Source: Pirellulales bacterium
Lineage (GTDB): Bacteria > Planctomycetota > Planctomycetia > Pirellulales > UBA1268
Reading direction: 5' to 3'
NCBI GenBank assembly: GCA_016779265.1
Contig: JADHNY010000034.1
Span: 1-34,597, forward strand
Length of the DNA: 34,597 nucleotides
The notes under the pieces were generated by a model that was given only the letters and a program-made list of their open reading frames with translations, did not search any database and was not told the DNA's origin. Every line of letters begins with the position of its first letter. Positions within the stretch are counted from its first letter, which is position 1. Shown one piece after another: positions 1-8,870 of this stretch. The position numbers and the translations under genes are program-made.

Positions 1-398
1 AGCATCGCCTCCATGTATTCGCCCACCTGCTCCGGAGTCTCGAAGTACTGGTCATACACCCAGTCGTCTTCGTACTCACAGTTATCGGTTGTGTACTCCC
101 GACAAATCAGTGGCCGCGTCTCGTAGATGCCGCAGCGATGATCGTCCTGCAGATGCTTGCAGACGGTGTGCACGCAGACATACCACGATCCATCCTCAAC
201 AAACACGGTGGCATGCTCGTGCAGCAGGAACCACCGCAGGAACTCAAACTCTTCGAGCGTCTCCGGCTCGTCTGTCGGCAGGGCGAAGTAGCGACAACAT
301 TTTGCCGTGCACTGCTCACAGAGCACCTGATCCGCGGGAACCTCTTCGCGTTTCGGCTTTGCAGGCAGACGCGGCAGAACTGGCATAGCGATCGACAT
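1..398 (-). CDS. YkgJ family cysteine cluster protein (3' end cut by window)
   Basis: The reverse strand reads open from an ATG at 398 to the window edge, giving 132 codons without a stop, so the C-terminus is missing. The protein has a CxxCxxxCC cluster at residues 27-35 (Cys27, Cys30, Cys34, Cys35). Further cysteines follow in the contexts VCVHTVCKHL, RCGIYETRPLICREY and DNCEYE. This spacing is typical of the YkgJ/UPF0153 family, small putative zinc- or iron-sulfur-binding proteins whose biochemical role is not established. A GGAG lies about 10 nt upstream of the start; a second in-frame ATG at 386 is possible. It is divergent from recJ. The family call is firm; the function is unknown. Confidence 0.85.
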   Translation of the reverse strand, partial: MSIAMPVLPRLPAKPKREEVPADQVLCEQCTAKCCRYFALPTDEPETLEEFEFLRWFLLHEHATVFVEDGSWYVCVHTVCKHLQDDHRCGIYETRPLICREYTTDNCEYEDDWVYDQYFETPEQVGEYMEAM

Positions 399-716
399 CA
401 CAGACAGGCTCCCAAGGGGAATGGGGCGTGGAGACACGGAAGACCCCGAGAAGGCCACACTGTAGCCGACAGAAAACAGCAGCACGAGCCTCTCGCCAGC
501 ATGAAATCCCACGGCTGCAGCCGGGCAGATGTCTCGTCGCTGGAGTTTTTCGCCACGCCCCCCACAGCCGCCCAGCAGGGACAAAGCGACGAGAAACTCA
601 AGCGATTCTCAAGCACCGACCTCCCTCCCCCTCGTCGATGGCTCACATCTGGTTAAATGGTGGCCGATTCTCACGACAGAGCAGCTTCAGACGGCGAAAA
701 GACGAGGGGTGGCACG
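399..716. other. Intergenic region between divergent YkgJ gene and recJ
   Basis: These 318 bases separate two divergent genes and should hold both promoters. I could not pick a convincing sigma-70 promoter. The short reading frames here have no recognisable motif and biased composition, so I read it as non-coding. The one clear structure is a perfect 12-base palindrome, CGGCTGCAGCCG, at 512-523; its role is unknown. Confidence 0.5.
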
Positions 717-2501
717 ATGCCAAAATGCTGGCGAATCCAACCGCATGATGCGGCCGCTGTGAGTCGCCTCGAACGCAAAGCTGGGGTTTCCCCGGTGTTG
801 GCTCGCCTCTTGGCATCCCGCGGCGTCGCCGAAGACGAGGCCCGCACGTTTCTTGCCGGCAGCCTGTCAGACCTCCGCGACCCGGAACTGCTGCCGGGGA
901 TTGCCGAAGCGGCAGACCGAATCATGGCCGCGGTGAAAGCCAAGCGGAAGATTTGCATCTACGGCGACTACGATGCCGACGGCATGACCGCCACAGCCAT
1001 TCTCGCAGGCTGCCTGCAGGCGGTTCATGCAGATCTGTTCTGGTATGTGCCAGATCGGTTCGACGAGGGCTATGGGCTCAACTCCGAAGCCCTCAAGACC
1101 ATCCATGAGAAGGGTGGCAGCCTTGTCGTCACCGTCGACTGCGGGATTGCCAGCGTGGCAGAGGCGGTCACGGCTCGCGAACTCGGCCTAGAACTGATCA
1201 TTACCGACCACCATGCGTTCGAAGATGAACTGCCGCAGGCGGATGTCTTGGTCCACCCAAGACTGCCAGGTGAAAACTACCCATTTGGCGAGCTCTGCGG
1301 CGCTGGTGTGGCCTTCAAACTTGCCTGGGCGATTGCCACGAGAGCGAGTGGTGCCAAGCAGGTCACTCCTCGCCTGCGTGCAATGCTGCTCAAGGGTATC
1401 GGTCTGGCGGCTGTGGGCACGGTGGCAGACGTGGTGCCACTGCTCGACGAGAACCGCATCTATGTACGCCATGGGCTTGAGGCGTTGCGGAGCCGTGGCG
1501 GACCAGGGCTGCTTCGGCTGCTTGAGCTTGCCAAGCTCCATGAGAAGAGCCGGCTCGACAGTGAAGACATTGCCTTTCGGGTCGCGCCGCGGCTCAATGC
1601 AACCGGACGAATGGGCATGGCCACGGTCGGCATCGAACTGCTGCTCACCGACGACGTCGCCCGCGGCCATCAGCTTGCGGAGTATGCTCACGAGCTCAAC
1701 GCCCAGCGGGAGTCGATCGAACGGAGTATTCAGCTCGCCGCCACCAAACAGGCCAATGAACGGTTCGATCCTGCTGCTGATCCGGCGCTCGTCCTGGCAG
1801 CCCGTGGCTGGCATCCCGGTGTGATTGGGATCGTCGCCGGCAGGCTGGCTGAGAAGTTTCATCGACCGGTCGTGATGATCGCCCAGGATGAACACCAAGG
1901 ACGGCCAGGCATCGGCAGCATCCGCAGCGTGCCCGGCTTTGATGTGCATCAGCCGCTACTCGCCTGCCGCGACCTGCTGCAGTCGTGTGGTGGGCACGCG
2001 GCCGCGGCCGGCCTCCGTATCGACGACAGACAGGTCGACGCGTTTCGTGAGATGTTTTGCAGGGAGGTCGCTGCCCGGATGTCCGACGGATTACGGACAG
2101 CCTCGATCGACATTGATGGGGAAACCACCCTCGCCGCACTTTCGCTACGGGTCGTCGAAGAGATCGAACGGCTGGCTCCGTTCGGCAACGCCAACCGACG
2201 GCCCGTGCTCTGCTCCTCCGGCGTTTCGCTGGCAGCTCCTGCCCGCACGATGGGCGAGGGGGGACGGCATCTGCAGGTCTCCCTCGTGCAGCATGGAGCC
2301 AAGATCCGCGGTGTTGCCTTCGGAGCTGGCGACTGGCTGCCGCATCTGCCGGCCCCCGGCGAACCCTTCCACATCGCCTTTCGCCCCGTTGTCAACGAGT
2401 TCCGCGGCCGCCGCTCAGCGGAGGTTCAGCTGGTCGACTGGAGACCCGATGGGATCGACGTCGCCCAAGAACTTCCTCCACTGGCAGCGGCGCACACCTA
2501 G
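717..2501 (+). CDS. recJ: Single-stranded-DNA-specific exonuclease RecJ
   Basis: RecJ is a 5'-to-3' single-strand DNA exonuclease used in recombination and repair. The 594-residue product has the DHH phosphoesterase motifs in order: GDYDADG at 83-89 (motif I), TVDCG near 139, DHH at 164-166, the AAVGTVADVVPL segment near 231, and RLNATGRMG at 292-300. The DHHA1 domain follows, with HPGVIGIVAGRLAEKF and GGHAAAAGL (425-433), then a C-terminal OB-like region. Length is close to the family norm of about 570-580. The reading frame is open upstream to 657, but the ATG at 717 is preferred because GAGGGG precedes it at good spacing and homology begins just after it. It is followed after 42 nt by the PQQ propeller gene. 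Confidence 0.95.
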   Translation: MPKCWRIQPHDAAAVSRLERKAGVSPVLARLLASRGVAEDEARTFLAGSLSDLRDPELLPGIAEAADRIMAAVKAKRKICIYGDYDADGMTATAILAGCLQAVHADLFWYVPDRFDEGYGLNSEALKTIHEKGGSLVVTVDCGIASVAEAVTARELGLELIITDHHAFEDELPQADVLVHPRLPGENYPFGELCGAGVAFKLAWAIATRASGAKQVTPRLRAMLLKGIGLAAVGTVADVVPLLDENRIYVRHGLEALRSRGGPGLLRLLELAKLHEKSRLDSEDIAFRVAPRLNATGRMGMATVGIELLLTDDVARGHQLAEYAHELNAQRESIERSIQLAATKQANERFDPAADPALVLAARGWHPGVIGIVAGRLAEKFHRPVVMIAQDEHQGRPGIGSIRSVPGFDVHQPLLACRDLLQSCGGHAAAAGLRIDDRQVDAFREMFCREVAARMSDGLRTASIDIDGETTLAALSLRVVEEIERLAPFGNANRRPVLCSSGVSLAAPARTMGEGGRHLQVSLVQHGAKIRGVAFGAGDWLPHLPAPGEPFHIAFRPVVNEFRGRRSAEVQLVDWRPDGIDVAQELPPLAAAHT

Positions 2502-2543
2502 CCAAGTCCGTCTGTCCACCTTTTCCAGAGAGTTTCTCCACCC

Positions 2544-3914
2544 ATGCTGCACACAGTTACCCGCACGTCGATCGACATGCCGTCTCTGCGGCTTCTCATG
2601 CTCGCTGCGCTTCTCTCGATGGGACTGGATTCTGCTGCTGTCGCCGACGACTGGCCCCAGTGGCTGGGCCCACATCGTGATGGTGTGTGGCATGAGGATG
2701 GCATCGTCGACTCGATCCCCGAAGGCGGTCTACCTGTGCGTTGGCGGGTGCCGGTCAAGGGTGGCTACTCGGGGCCTGCCGTCGCCGACGGCCGCGTCTA
2801 CCTCACCGACTACGAACGCACCGAAGGTGAACTCGCCAACGACCCAAACGGCCGCACCGAGCTTTCCGGCCGCGAACGGGTGCTCTGCTTCGATGCCAAT
2901 GACGGGAGCCTGCTCTGGAAGCATGAGTACGACTGCCCCTACTCACTCTCGTATGCCTCGGGCCCACGCTGCACACCCACCGTTGATCAAGGCCGCGTCT
3001 ACACCTTGGGTGCCGAAGGCAACCTGCTCTGCTTTGATGCCAAGACGGGCGACGTGCTCTGGGAGAAAAACTTCACAAGCGATTATGCAGCGCCAACGCC
3101 AATCTGGGGCTTCTGCGGTCATCCACTCATTGATGGTGACCAGCTGATCTGTGTCGTTGGTGGCGAAGGCAGCGTCGTTGTCTCGTTTGAGAAGACCACC
3201 GGAAAAGAGCTCTGGCGGCAGGGAACTGCGAGTGAAGCAGGCTACTGCCCTCCCACGATCATCACGTCGGCCGGTGTGCGACAGCTGCTGATCTGGGATG
3301 CCGACAAGCTCAGCGGGCTCGTGCCTGAGACCGGCGAGCCCCTCTGGTCACAGCCCCTCAAGCCCGGCTACGGCATGGCGATCACAGCACCACGGGTTGC
3401 CGACACCCCCCAAGGCCAGGTGCTCTTCGCCAGCGGCATCGGCAGGGTTGGAGCCCTCTACCAGCTCTCAGCTGACACGCCAGCCGCCACTGTGCTGTGG
3501 CGAGGCGAACCAAAGACTGCCGTCTATTCTGCCAACGCCACTCCCTACATCGAAGGCAGCACACTCTACGGCTGCGATTGCGAAACAGGGTTTCTCACCG
3601 CCGTTGACCTCAGCACCGGCGAGCGGCTGTGGGAAACCCTCGAGCCCACGATGGGAACCGGGCGACGAGGCCGTCACGGCACCGCCTTCCTGATTCGCCA
3701 TCAAGACCGCACATGGCTGATGAGCGAAACAGGCGATCTGATCCTGGCCCACCTCAGCCCCACCGGCTATGAAGAACTCTCTCGCATGCACATTCTCGAC
3801 CCGACGAATGAGTGCTTCGGGCGGGAAGTCGTCTGGAGCCATCCGGCATTTGCCAACCGCTGTATCTTCGCCCGTAACGACCGAGAACTCGTCTGCGTCT
3901 CCGCGGCCAAGTGA
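2544..3914 (+). CDS. Secreted PQQ-like beta-propeller repeat protein
   Basis: This 456-residue protein has an N-terminal signal peptide (hydrophobic stretch LLMLAALLSMGL, probable cleavage after AAVA) followed by DDWPQWLGPHRDG, an opening typical of planctomycete PQQ-like propeller proteins. Blade motifs with a conserved Trp recur about every 50-60 residues: GSLLWKHEYD, TGDVLWEKNF, TGKELWRQGT, TGEPLWSQPL and TGERLWETLE. The likely fold is a seven- or eight-bladed WD-like propeller outside the cytoplasm. No quinoprotein dehydrogenase catalytic residues are evident, so binding or scaffolding is as likely as enzymatic activity. An internal ATG at 2577 would also leave a complete signal peptide. 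The gene is codirectional with recJ but functionally unrelated to it. Confidence 0.85.
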   Translation: MLHTVTRTSIDMPSLRLLMLAALLSMGLDSAAVADDWPQWLGPHRDGVWHEDGIVDSIPEGGLPVRWRVPVKGGYSGPAVADGRVYLTDYERTEGELANDPNGRTELSGRERVLCFDANDGSLLWKHEYDCPYSLSYASGPRCTPTVDQGRVYTLGAEGNLLCFDAKTGDVLWEKNFTSDYAAPTPIWGFCGHPLIDGDQLICVVGGEGSVVVSFEKTTGKELWRQGTASEAGYCPPTIITSAGVRQLLIWDADKLSGLVPETGEPLWSQPLKPGYGMAITAPRVADTPQGQVLFASGIGRVGALYQLSADTPAATVLWRGEPKTAVYSANATPYIEGSTLYGCDCETGFLTAVDLSTGERLWETLEPTMGTGRRGRHGTAFLIRHQDRTWLMSETGDLILAHLSPTGYEELSRMHILDPTNECFGREVVWSHPAFANRCIFARNDRELVCVSAAK

Positions 3915-3954
3915 GCCGAGCACCACGGGAAAACTCGACCGCGGCACCACGCGA

Positions 3955-3983
3955 TTGTCGGCGTTCGTGCGGCGGTGTACGCT
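3955..3983 (+). promoter_or_regulatory. Candidate sigma-70 promoter for tRNA-Pro
   Basis: TTGTCG (3955-3960), a 17-base spacer and TACGCT (3978-3983) resemble -35 and -10 boxes and lie about 50 bases upstream of the tRNA. Match quality is moderate (4/6 and 3/6 to the E. coli consensus), and planctomycete consensus boxes may differ. Confidence 0.35.
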
Positions 3984-4034
3984 GCTGTCCGCCTGGCAGG
4001 GACGTATGCATTCCTCTGCCCACACAAGGCCCAT

Positions 4035-4108
<74 letters not shown>

Positions 4109-4120
4109 CTCACTTTCAAG

Positions 4121-4153
4121 AAAGGCCCATCGCCGTTGTGACGACGGGCCTTT
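4121..4153. terminator. Bidirectional intrinsic terminator after tRNA-Pro
   Basis: An 8-bp stem AAAGGCCC (4121-4128) with GGGCCTTT (4146-4153) encloses a smaller CGT-TGTG-ACG hairpin. The flanking T residues on one strand and A residues on the other suit termination of the tRNA in one direction and of the convergent hydrolase gene, which ends at 4178, in the other. Confidence 0.75.
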
Positions 4154-4177
4154 GTCGTTCAGGCAGCGACACACTCT

Positions 4178-6337
4178 TTAGTGAGCCACGCGACTGATAG
4201 GCATTCGCAGTCTGACCGCATCGCTCACGGCCCTGCCAGCAGCGGCATCCTCTTCGCGAAACGTCGCCATCAGGATTTCACGATCGCCCGTCCGGTCGCG
4301 ATCGTAGATGATCCGGATCAGTCCATCGTCGGTCTGCTGTCCATCGGGATAGGAAACTCCTTTTCGCTCATCGAGCAGCAGGCCACCAGACCAGGTCGCT
4401 CCATCGTCGCTGGACACAAAGGCGGTGAGGTGTGAGCGGCCGATGCGTTCATCTACTGCCCCATGCTTGACCAACAGCAGGCTGCCCGAAGCCAACCGCC
4501 TCACAAAGAAACGTGCGCTGGGATGGGCCAGTGATGATGGCTGCAGATCTGGCCAGGTCTTCCCGCCATCCTTCGACACGCTCTCACCAATGCCGTAGGT
4601 GGTGCGAGCAAGCAGCCAGAGCGAACCGTCACGCCGCTCGGTAATGATGTGCTCATCAAAGGCACGCACATCTTCTGGAACGTTGCAGCCGCCCACAACG
4701 TTCCAGCTGCGGCCGAGAGTCGTCGACACCACCATTCGAGCGCTGCGATCTGTCTTTCGCCACGTCGACGCAGGCAACACCCAGTCGCCGGAGCTCAACA
4801 CCACTGGCTTGCACATCATCACGCCATCGGTGAGACGGCGGGGCGGACTCCACCGTGGAGCAGCCACATCGGGCTCATCGGTGTAGACACACCACACGCC
4901 TGCGACCGTGCCCTCATGCCCTTCGGCCTGTGTCCAGAACAGATAGAGCCGTCCTGTTGGTGCCAGCCAGATTTCTGGATCGAATGCTCGCAGTGGACCT
5001 TCGCCATCCGGATCGACCACAAGCACGTCCCGCCACGACTCGCCGTTGTCATCGCTGCAGGCCACAACGACATAGTTGTTGGCATCTTCACCAGGGGTCT
5101 TACTGGCATACCAGTTGGCCCACAGCCGACCACCAGGCGACACACCCAGGCTTGGGATGCCTTGGAAAGCTCTGGTAGCGACCTGATGTTCTGGCCGAGG
5201 AGGGCCCACATGCTCTGGACGTCGCCGTAACGCTTCAGAGAGCCGCAGGCCATCGAGTGTCGCCTGTAGGCGGCGCAGCTCATCAGGGGCTTCGGGCAGC
5301 TCCTGGTCTCCGAAGGCTGGCAGGAGATGCTGCCAGACAAGGTCGAGCTGCCGCTGCATACCACCGGTCTTCGCGGTGATTGCGATGACCACATCGTGAT
5401 CCGGCAGCACGATGCAGAACTGCCCATCTTTGCCATCGCCACGGTAGCCGCCATGCCGACACCGCCAGAACTGAAACCCGTAGCCCTGCCGCCAGTCAGG
5501 ATTGCCAGCGCTGGGAGCCTGGTCGTTGTCCACCTGCTTCATGGTTGCGGCTTCCACCCACGACGCGGGCAGGATCTGCTGGTTGTCCCACCGCCCCTGC
5601 TGCAGGTAGAGCTGACCAATCTTGGCAATGTCTTCGGTCCGCAGTGCCAGCCCGTAGCCACCAATCGCAACTCCTTGCGGGCTCTTGTCCCAGGTTGGCC
5701 TTTCGATCCCTAACGGCGCAAACAGCCTCGGCATCAGATAGGCGTCGAGCGTTTGCCCGGTGACCTGCTGCACGATCGCAGAGAGCATGTAAGTCGCGGG
5801 GGTGTTGTAGCGGAAGTGTGTGCCCGGGCGATGCACCACAGGCTCGCGAAGAAACCGCTCTGTCCAGACGTCTCCATTCCCCCACCAGGGCTCGGCGTCG
5901 TGCCCAGTCGACATCGTGAGCAAGTCCCGCACCCGCATCGCCAAGAGATGCTCTGACGGCTCCGCCGGCAGCTCATCAGGAAAAAACTCCGCCACCTTCG
6001 CATCGATGTTGAGTTTTCCTTCGGCAACGGCAAAGCCCACCGCGGTACTCGTCACACTCTTACTGAGAGACCAGAGAATGTGAGGCTTCTCCGCTGCCTC
6101 TGGGCTCCACCAACCTTCGGCGATCACATGGCCATGCCGCAGCAGCATGAAGCTGTGCATCGCATCCACCTCAGCATCCGCTGCCTCCACGAAGCGACGG
6201 ATCGCCGATGCAGAAACCCCTTGAGACTCCGGCGTTGCCCTCGGCAGGTCTGCAGCACCGGCGATCGGCAGCCCGCACCACGCTGCACACACCGCCAGCG
6301 TGATGAGCCGACTCCCACAAACACGTTTTCGATGCAT
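4178..6337 (-). CDS. Secreted serine hydrolase (class C beta-lactamase fold) fused to sialidase-like BNR domain
   Basis: The 719-residue product has a signal peptide (about 1-29) and two domains. Residues about 35-345 form a beta-lactamase/DD-peptidase-fold serine hydrolase: SxxK is Ser90-Leu-Ser-Lys93, the tyrosine motif is YNT near Tyr177 (a variant of YxN), and HGG near 295 replaces KTG. After a short charged linker, residues about 385-715 form an exo-sialidase-type propeller with Asp boxes SDDNGESW (428), STTLGRSW (538, degenerate), SKDGGKTW (588) and SSDDGATW (642). The two halves normally occur as separate proteins. Substrate is unknown; an esterase plus glycan-binding or glycan-cleaving role outside the cell is inference. 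The ATG at 6337 has GGAG about 11 nt upstream, whereas the in-frame ATG at 6376 has none. It lies 78 nt downstream of an alpha/beta hydrolase gene on the same strand. Confidence 0.85.
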   Translation of the reverse strand: MHRKRVCGSRLITLAVCAAWCGLPIAGAADLPRATPESQGVSASAIRRFVEAADAEVDAMHSFMLLRHGHVIAEGWWSPEAAEKPHILWSLSKSVTSTAVGFAVAEGKLNIDAKVAEFFPDELPAEPSEHLLAMRVRDLLTMSTGHDAEPWWGNGDVWTERFLREPVVHRPGTHFRYNTPATYMLSAIVQQVTGQTLDAYLMPRLFAPLGIERPTWDKSPQGVAIGGYGLALRTEDIAKIGQLYLQQGRWDNQQILPASWVEAATMKQVDNDQAPSAGNPDWRQGYGFQFWRCRHGGYRGDGKDGQFCIVLPDHDVVIAITAKTGGMQRQLDLVWQHLLPAFGDQELPEAPDELRRLQATLDGLRLSEALRRRPEHVGPPRPEHQVATRAFQGIPSLGVSPGGRLWANWYASKTPGEDANNYVVVACSDDNGESWRDVLVVDPDGEGPLRAFDPEIWLAPTGRLYLFWTQAEGHEGTVAGVWCVYTDEPDVAAPRWSPPRRLTDGVMMCKPVVLSSGDWVLPASTWRKTDRSARMVVSTTLGRSWNVVGGCNVPEDVRAFDEHIITERRDGSLWLLARTTYGIGESVSKDGGKTWPDLQPSSLAHPSARFFVRRLASGSLLLVKHGAVDERIGRSHLTAFVSSDDGATWSGGLLLDERKGVSYPDGQQTDDGLIRIIYDRDRTGDREILMATFREEDAAAGRAVSDAVRLRMPISRVAH

Positions 6338-6415
6338 GATGGCTACTGCTCCTGCGGTCCCCGTTGGTTCATTCATTTCTCAGCGCGAGGACCACATCTC
6401 GTCGGAAAGAAATGT

Positions 6416-7168
6416 TCACTCACCGGTCAGCAGCGCCTCGTAAAACTCAGGCACGCTCGCCACCGTGTTGTGATCGGTGCCTCCCATCACACGAAGCCGG
6501 GCCACACCAGGCCGGAACGCTTCCCAGAGCCGCTCGGTATCCGCCATCGGCACCAGTTCATCGTGGGAGGCGGCCAGCAGAAGTGTGGGGCACTGCACCT
6601 GAGGAGCATACCGCCACGACTCATAACGATCCTTCAGAAGCAGCCGCATGGGAAGAAACGGGGCAGCACGCTGGGCAATTCTGAGGATGCTCGCGAAGGG
6701 AGCAATCAGCACGAGCCGCGAGACTGCAGGATCGCGAGCAAGCCCAACGGCAAGGCTGCTGCCCAGGCTTCGGCCCACGAGCATCACATCGGGGTGACGC
6801 TCCTCCACCATGGCAAACACCTGCCGTGCATCACTCCGCAAGGCTGCCTCGCTGGGCTTTCCGGTACTTCCGCTGTAGCCACGGTAGTGCATCCCGTAGA
6901 CCGCACGATCGGGAAAGAGTTCCGCCAGCTTGGGCACCGTGATCGCAACATCCTCGGCATTTCCACCGAAGAACAGCAGGGCTTTGGGAGTGGATCGCAC
7001 CTCCGCTGAAATCCGGATCTCAGCTCCTGGCACCTCCAGCACGAGGGCGTCTGCATGCTCTGACGTGGGGGGAGTGGGCCGGTAGAGAAACGATCGCTGA
7101 AAGAGATAAAAAAACAGACACAGACCGGCCTCAAGGAGCCCGACGAGCAGCAGAATCTTCACGAACAT
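6416..7168 (-). CDS. Membrane-anchored alpha/beta hydrolase (BEM46/ABHD13-like)
   Basis: The product of about 250 residues starts with one hydrophobic anchor (ILLLVGLLEAGLCLFFYLF), then an alpha/beta hydrolase fold. LLFFGGNAEDV matches the oxyanion region, followed by YRGYSGSTGKPSE. The nucleophile elbow is VGRSLGSS (G-x-S-x-G), with probable acid Asp in ASHDELVP and base His in GTDHNTVA. This pattern matches the COG1073/BEM46 group of membrane-tethered serine hydrolases, whose substrates are mostly unknown. The ATG at 7168 has AGGA 9 nt upstream; the upstream ATG at 7186 lacks a ribosome site but would add only six residues. It is followed by the fused hydrolase-sialidase gene and is divergent from the HAD gene. 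Confidence 0.85.
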   Translation of the reverse strand: MFVKILLLVGLLEAGLCLFFYLFQRSFLYRPTPPTSEHADALVLEVPGAEIRISAEVRSTPKALLFFGGNAEDVAITVPKLAELFPDRAVYGMHYRGYSGSTGKPSEAALRSDARQVFAMVEERHPDVMLVGRSLGSSLAVGLARDPAVSRLVLIAPFASILRIAQRAAPFLPMRLLLKDRYESWRYAPQVQCPTLLLAASHDELVPMADTERLWEAFRPGVARLRVMGGTDHNTVASVPEFYEALLTGE

Positions 7169-7338
7169 GCGGTAGCGTCCTGTCATGGCTTGCGACGGCG
7201 TCAGGCTCCCTCGTCTGCGGCTCCCGGTCGGAGCAGCCGATGCGGTATCCTGCTGGATATTCGCGACTGCACGGTCGCTTGCCGAACAGTTTCTTTGCTC
7301 AAACCGCCGGTCGAGCCGGCCAGGATACCGGAATCTTG

Positions 7339-8022
7339 ATGTCTGCCACCGACGCGGCTGCCTCTCCGTCCATTGCCGCAGTCGCTTTTGATCTCGACGG
7401 CCTGCTCGTCAATACAGAAGAGCTCTACCAGGATGTCGGCACAGAGATCCTGAGGCGGCGGGGGCGATTGTTTGATGCAGATCTCCTTGATGCGATGATG
7501 GGCCGCCCTCAGCAGGTTGCCCTATCGATCATGATCGAGTGGCACCAACTCGACGACAGCGTCGAGACACTCGCTGCGGAAACCAAAGAGATCTTTCAGT
7601 CGCTCCTGGCAGACCGACTCTCCCTCATGCCTGGTGCGGCAGCACTGGTGAACATGCTCGAAGAGCTTCGTCTGCCGAGAGCGGTGGCAACCAGCAGTGG
7701 GCCAGACTTCGCCCACGATGTGCTCGAGCGAGTTGGCCTGCTCGACAGACTCGCCTTTGTGCTGACGTCGGCAGATGTCAGCGAAGGCAAGCCCCACCCG
7801 GAGATCTATGAGACGGCCGCTGCACGGCATGGGATTCCTCCCCAGCAGCTCCTCGTGTTTGAGGATTCCGAGAATGGATGTCGTGCTGCGGTGGCGTCAG
7901 GAGCGGTCGTTGTGGCAGTGCCAGGAGGCCACAGCCACCGGCACAGTTTTCACGGCGCCCACCTGATTGCTGATTCACTTGCCGATCCCAGGATTACAGC
8001 CCTCCTCCCTCCTGGTTGCTGA
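7339..8022 (+). CDS. HAD-superfamily hydrolase (subfamily IA, phosphatase/phosphoglucomutase-like)
   Basis: The 227-residue protein has the four HAD motifs: FDLDGLLVNTE with nucleophile Asp18 and acid/base Asp20, the Thr/Ser motif in ATSSG, the Lys in GKPHPEIY, and FEDSENG for magnesium. An alpha-helical cap lies between motifs I and II. This is the layout of phosphoglycolate phosphatase and beta-phosphoglucomutase relatives; the substrate cannot be told from sequence. The frame is open from 7240, but the ATG at 7339 is chosen because the conserved domain starts 16 residues later and the upstream extension is Arg-rich with no homology. It is followed 9 nt later by an alpha/beta hydrolase gene, probably in one operon. 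Confidence 0.88.
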   Translation: MSATDAAASPSIAAVAFDLDGLLVNTEELYQDVGTEILRRRGRLFDADLLDAMMGRPQQVALSIMIEWHQLDDSVETLAAETKEIFQSLLADRLSLMPGAAALVNMLEELRLPRAVATSSGPDFAHDVLERVGLLDRLAFVLTSADVSEGKPHPEIYETAAARHGIPPQQLLVFEDSENGCRAAVASGAVVVAVPGGHSHRHSFHGAHLIADSLADPRITALLPPGC

Positions 8023-8031
8023 GGCCCACCG

Positions 8032-8856
8032 ATGACAACGCCCCTCCGTTCAATTGAAGTTCCCCTGAAAGCTGGTGGTACGCTGGCGGCCATGGAGGCT
8101 GGCGCAGGCCCCACGCTTCTCTGCGTGCATGGCTTTCCACTCGACCACAGCATGTGGCATCACCAGCTCACGGGCCTCGCTGCACACGCTCGCGTGATCG
8201 CTCCCGACCTCCGGGGCTTTGGCGGGTCCACAGGCACACCACCGGTGGAGAGCCTCGATGACTTTGCCTCGGACCTTGTGGAACTCCTTGATCACCTCGG
8301 CATTCATGAGCCGGTTGTGTTCTGTGGTCTCTCGATGGGGGGCTACATCGCTTTCCGATTTGCCTCGATCGCGGCCGACCGACTCCGTGGACTTGTTTTT
8401 TGTGATACCCGTGCAGCAGCAGACTCGCCGGAGGCGTCCGCGAACCGACATCGGATGGTCGAAATTGTCCGCAGAGGAGGCGTGAAGACCGTTGCCGATG
8501 CGATGCACGGCAAGCTGTTTGCCGCCGACACCTATGTCGAGCTGGCCGCAATCGTTGAAGACACCCGCAACGTGATGCTGACAGCATGCGGAGAGACGGT
8601 CGCTGCCGCCCTGCTAGCGATGGCCGCTCGCCCTGACTCCACCCCCGCGCTCAGCCAGCTTCCCTGCCCGAGTCTCTGGCTTTGCGGAAGTGAGGACAGC
8701 ATCACACCTGCAACTGAAATGCAGGCCAACGCGGAGCGCACCAGAGATTCGCAGTTCGTGGAGATTGCCGCCGCCGGCCACATGGCACCGCTGGAGCAGC
8801 CAGCAGCTGTGAACAAGGCCATCGAGCGTTTCCTCTTCTCGCTTGAGCAACGCTGA
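8032..8856 (+). CDS. Alpha/beta hydrolase (enol-lactonase/esterase-like)
   Basis: The 274-residue soluble protein has a classic alpha/beta hydrolase core. The oxyanion motif is VHGFPLDHSMW near 33-42, then DLRGFGGST. The nucleophile elbow is GLSMGG with Ser101, the acid is in CGSEDSITP and the histidine is in AGHMAPLEQP. The layout resembles 3-oxoadipate enol-lactonase (PcaD) and related esterases, but no catabolic partners are nearby, so I leave it unnamed. GAGG overlaps the stop of the HAD gene 9 nt upstream, suggesting translational coupling, and the next gene starts 14 nt after its stop. Confidence 0.88.
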   Translation: MTTPLRSIEVPLKAGGTLAAMEAGAGPTLLCVHGFPLDHSMWHHQLTGLAAHARVIAPDLRGFGGSTGTPPVESLDDFASDLVELLDHLGIHEPVVFCGLSMGGYIAFRFASIAADRLRGLVFCDTRAAADSPEASANRHRMVEIVRRGGVKTVADAMHGKLFAADTYVELAAIVEDTRNVMLTACGETVAAALLAMAARPDSTPALSQLPCPSLWLCGSEDSITPATEMQANAERTRDSQFVEIAAAGHMAPLEQPAAVNKAIERFLFSLEQR

Positions 8857-8870
8857 GCACCAAACGCCCC

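Noticed and set aside
657-716. Longer N-terminus for RecJ
   Set aside because: The extra 20 residues have no homology and no ribosome site; the ATG at 717 has GAGGGG.
1888-3147. Open frame of 419 codons on the plus strand across recJ and the propeller gene
   Set aside because: It overlaps the ends of two well-supported genes in another frame, is Ser/Arg/Pro-rich and has no motif; it is a GC-rich shadow frame.
6080-7009. 309-codon plus-strand frame opposite the alpha/beta hydrolase
   Set aside because: It is His/Arg/Gln-rich, without family signature, and overlaps two supported minus-strand genes.
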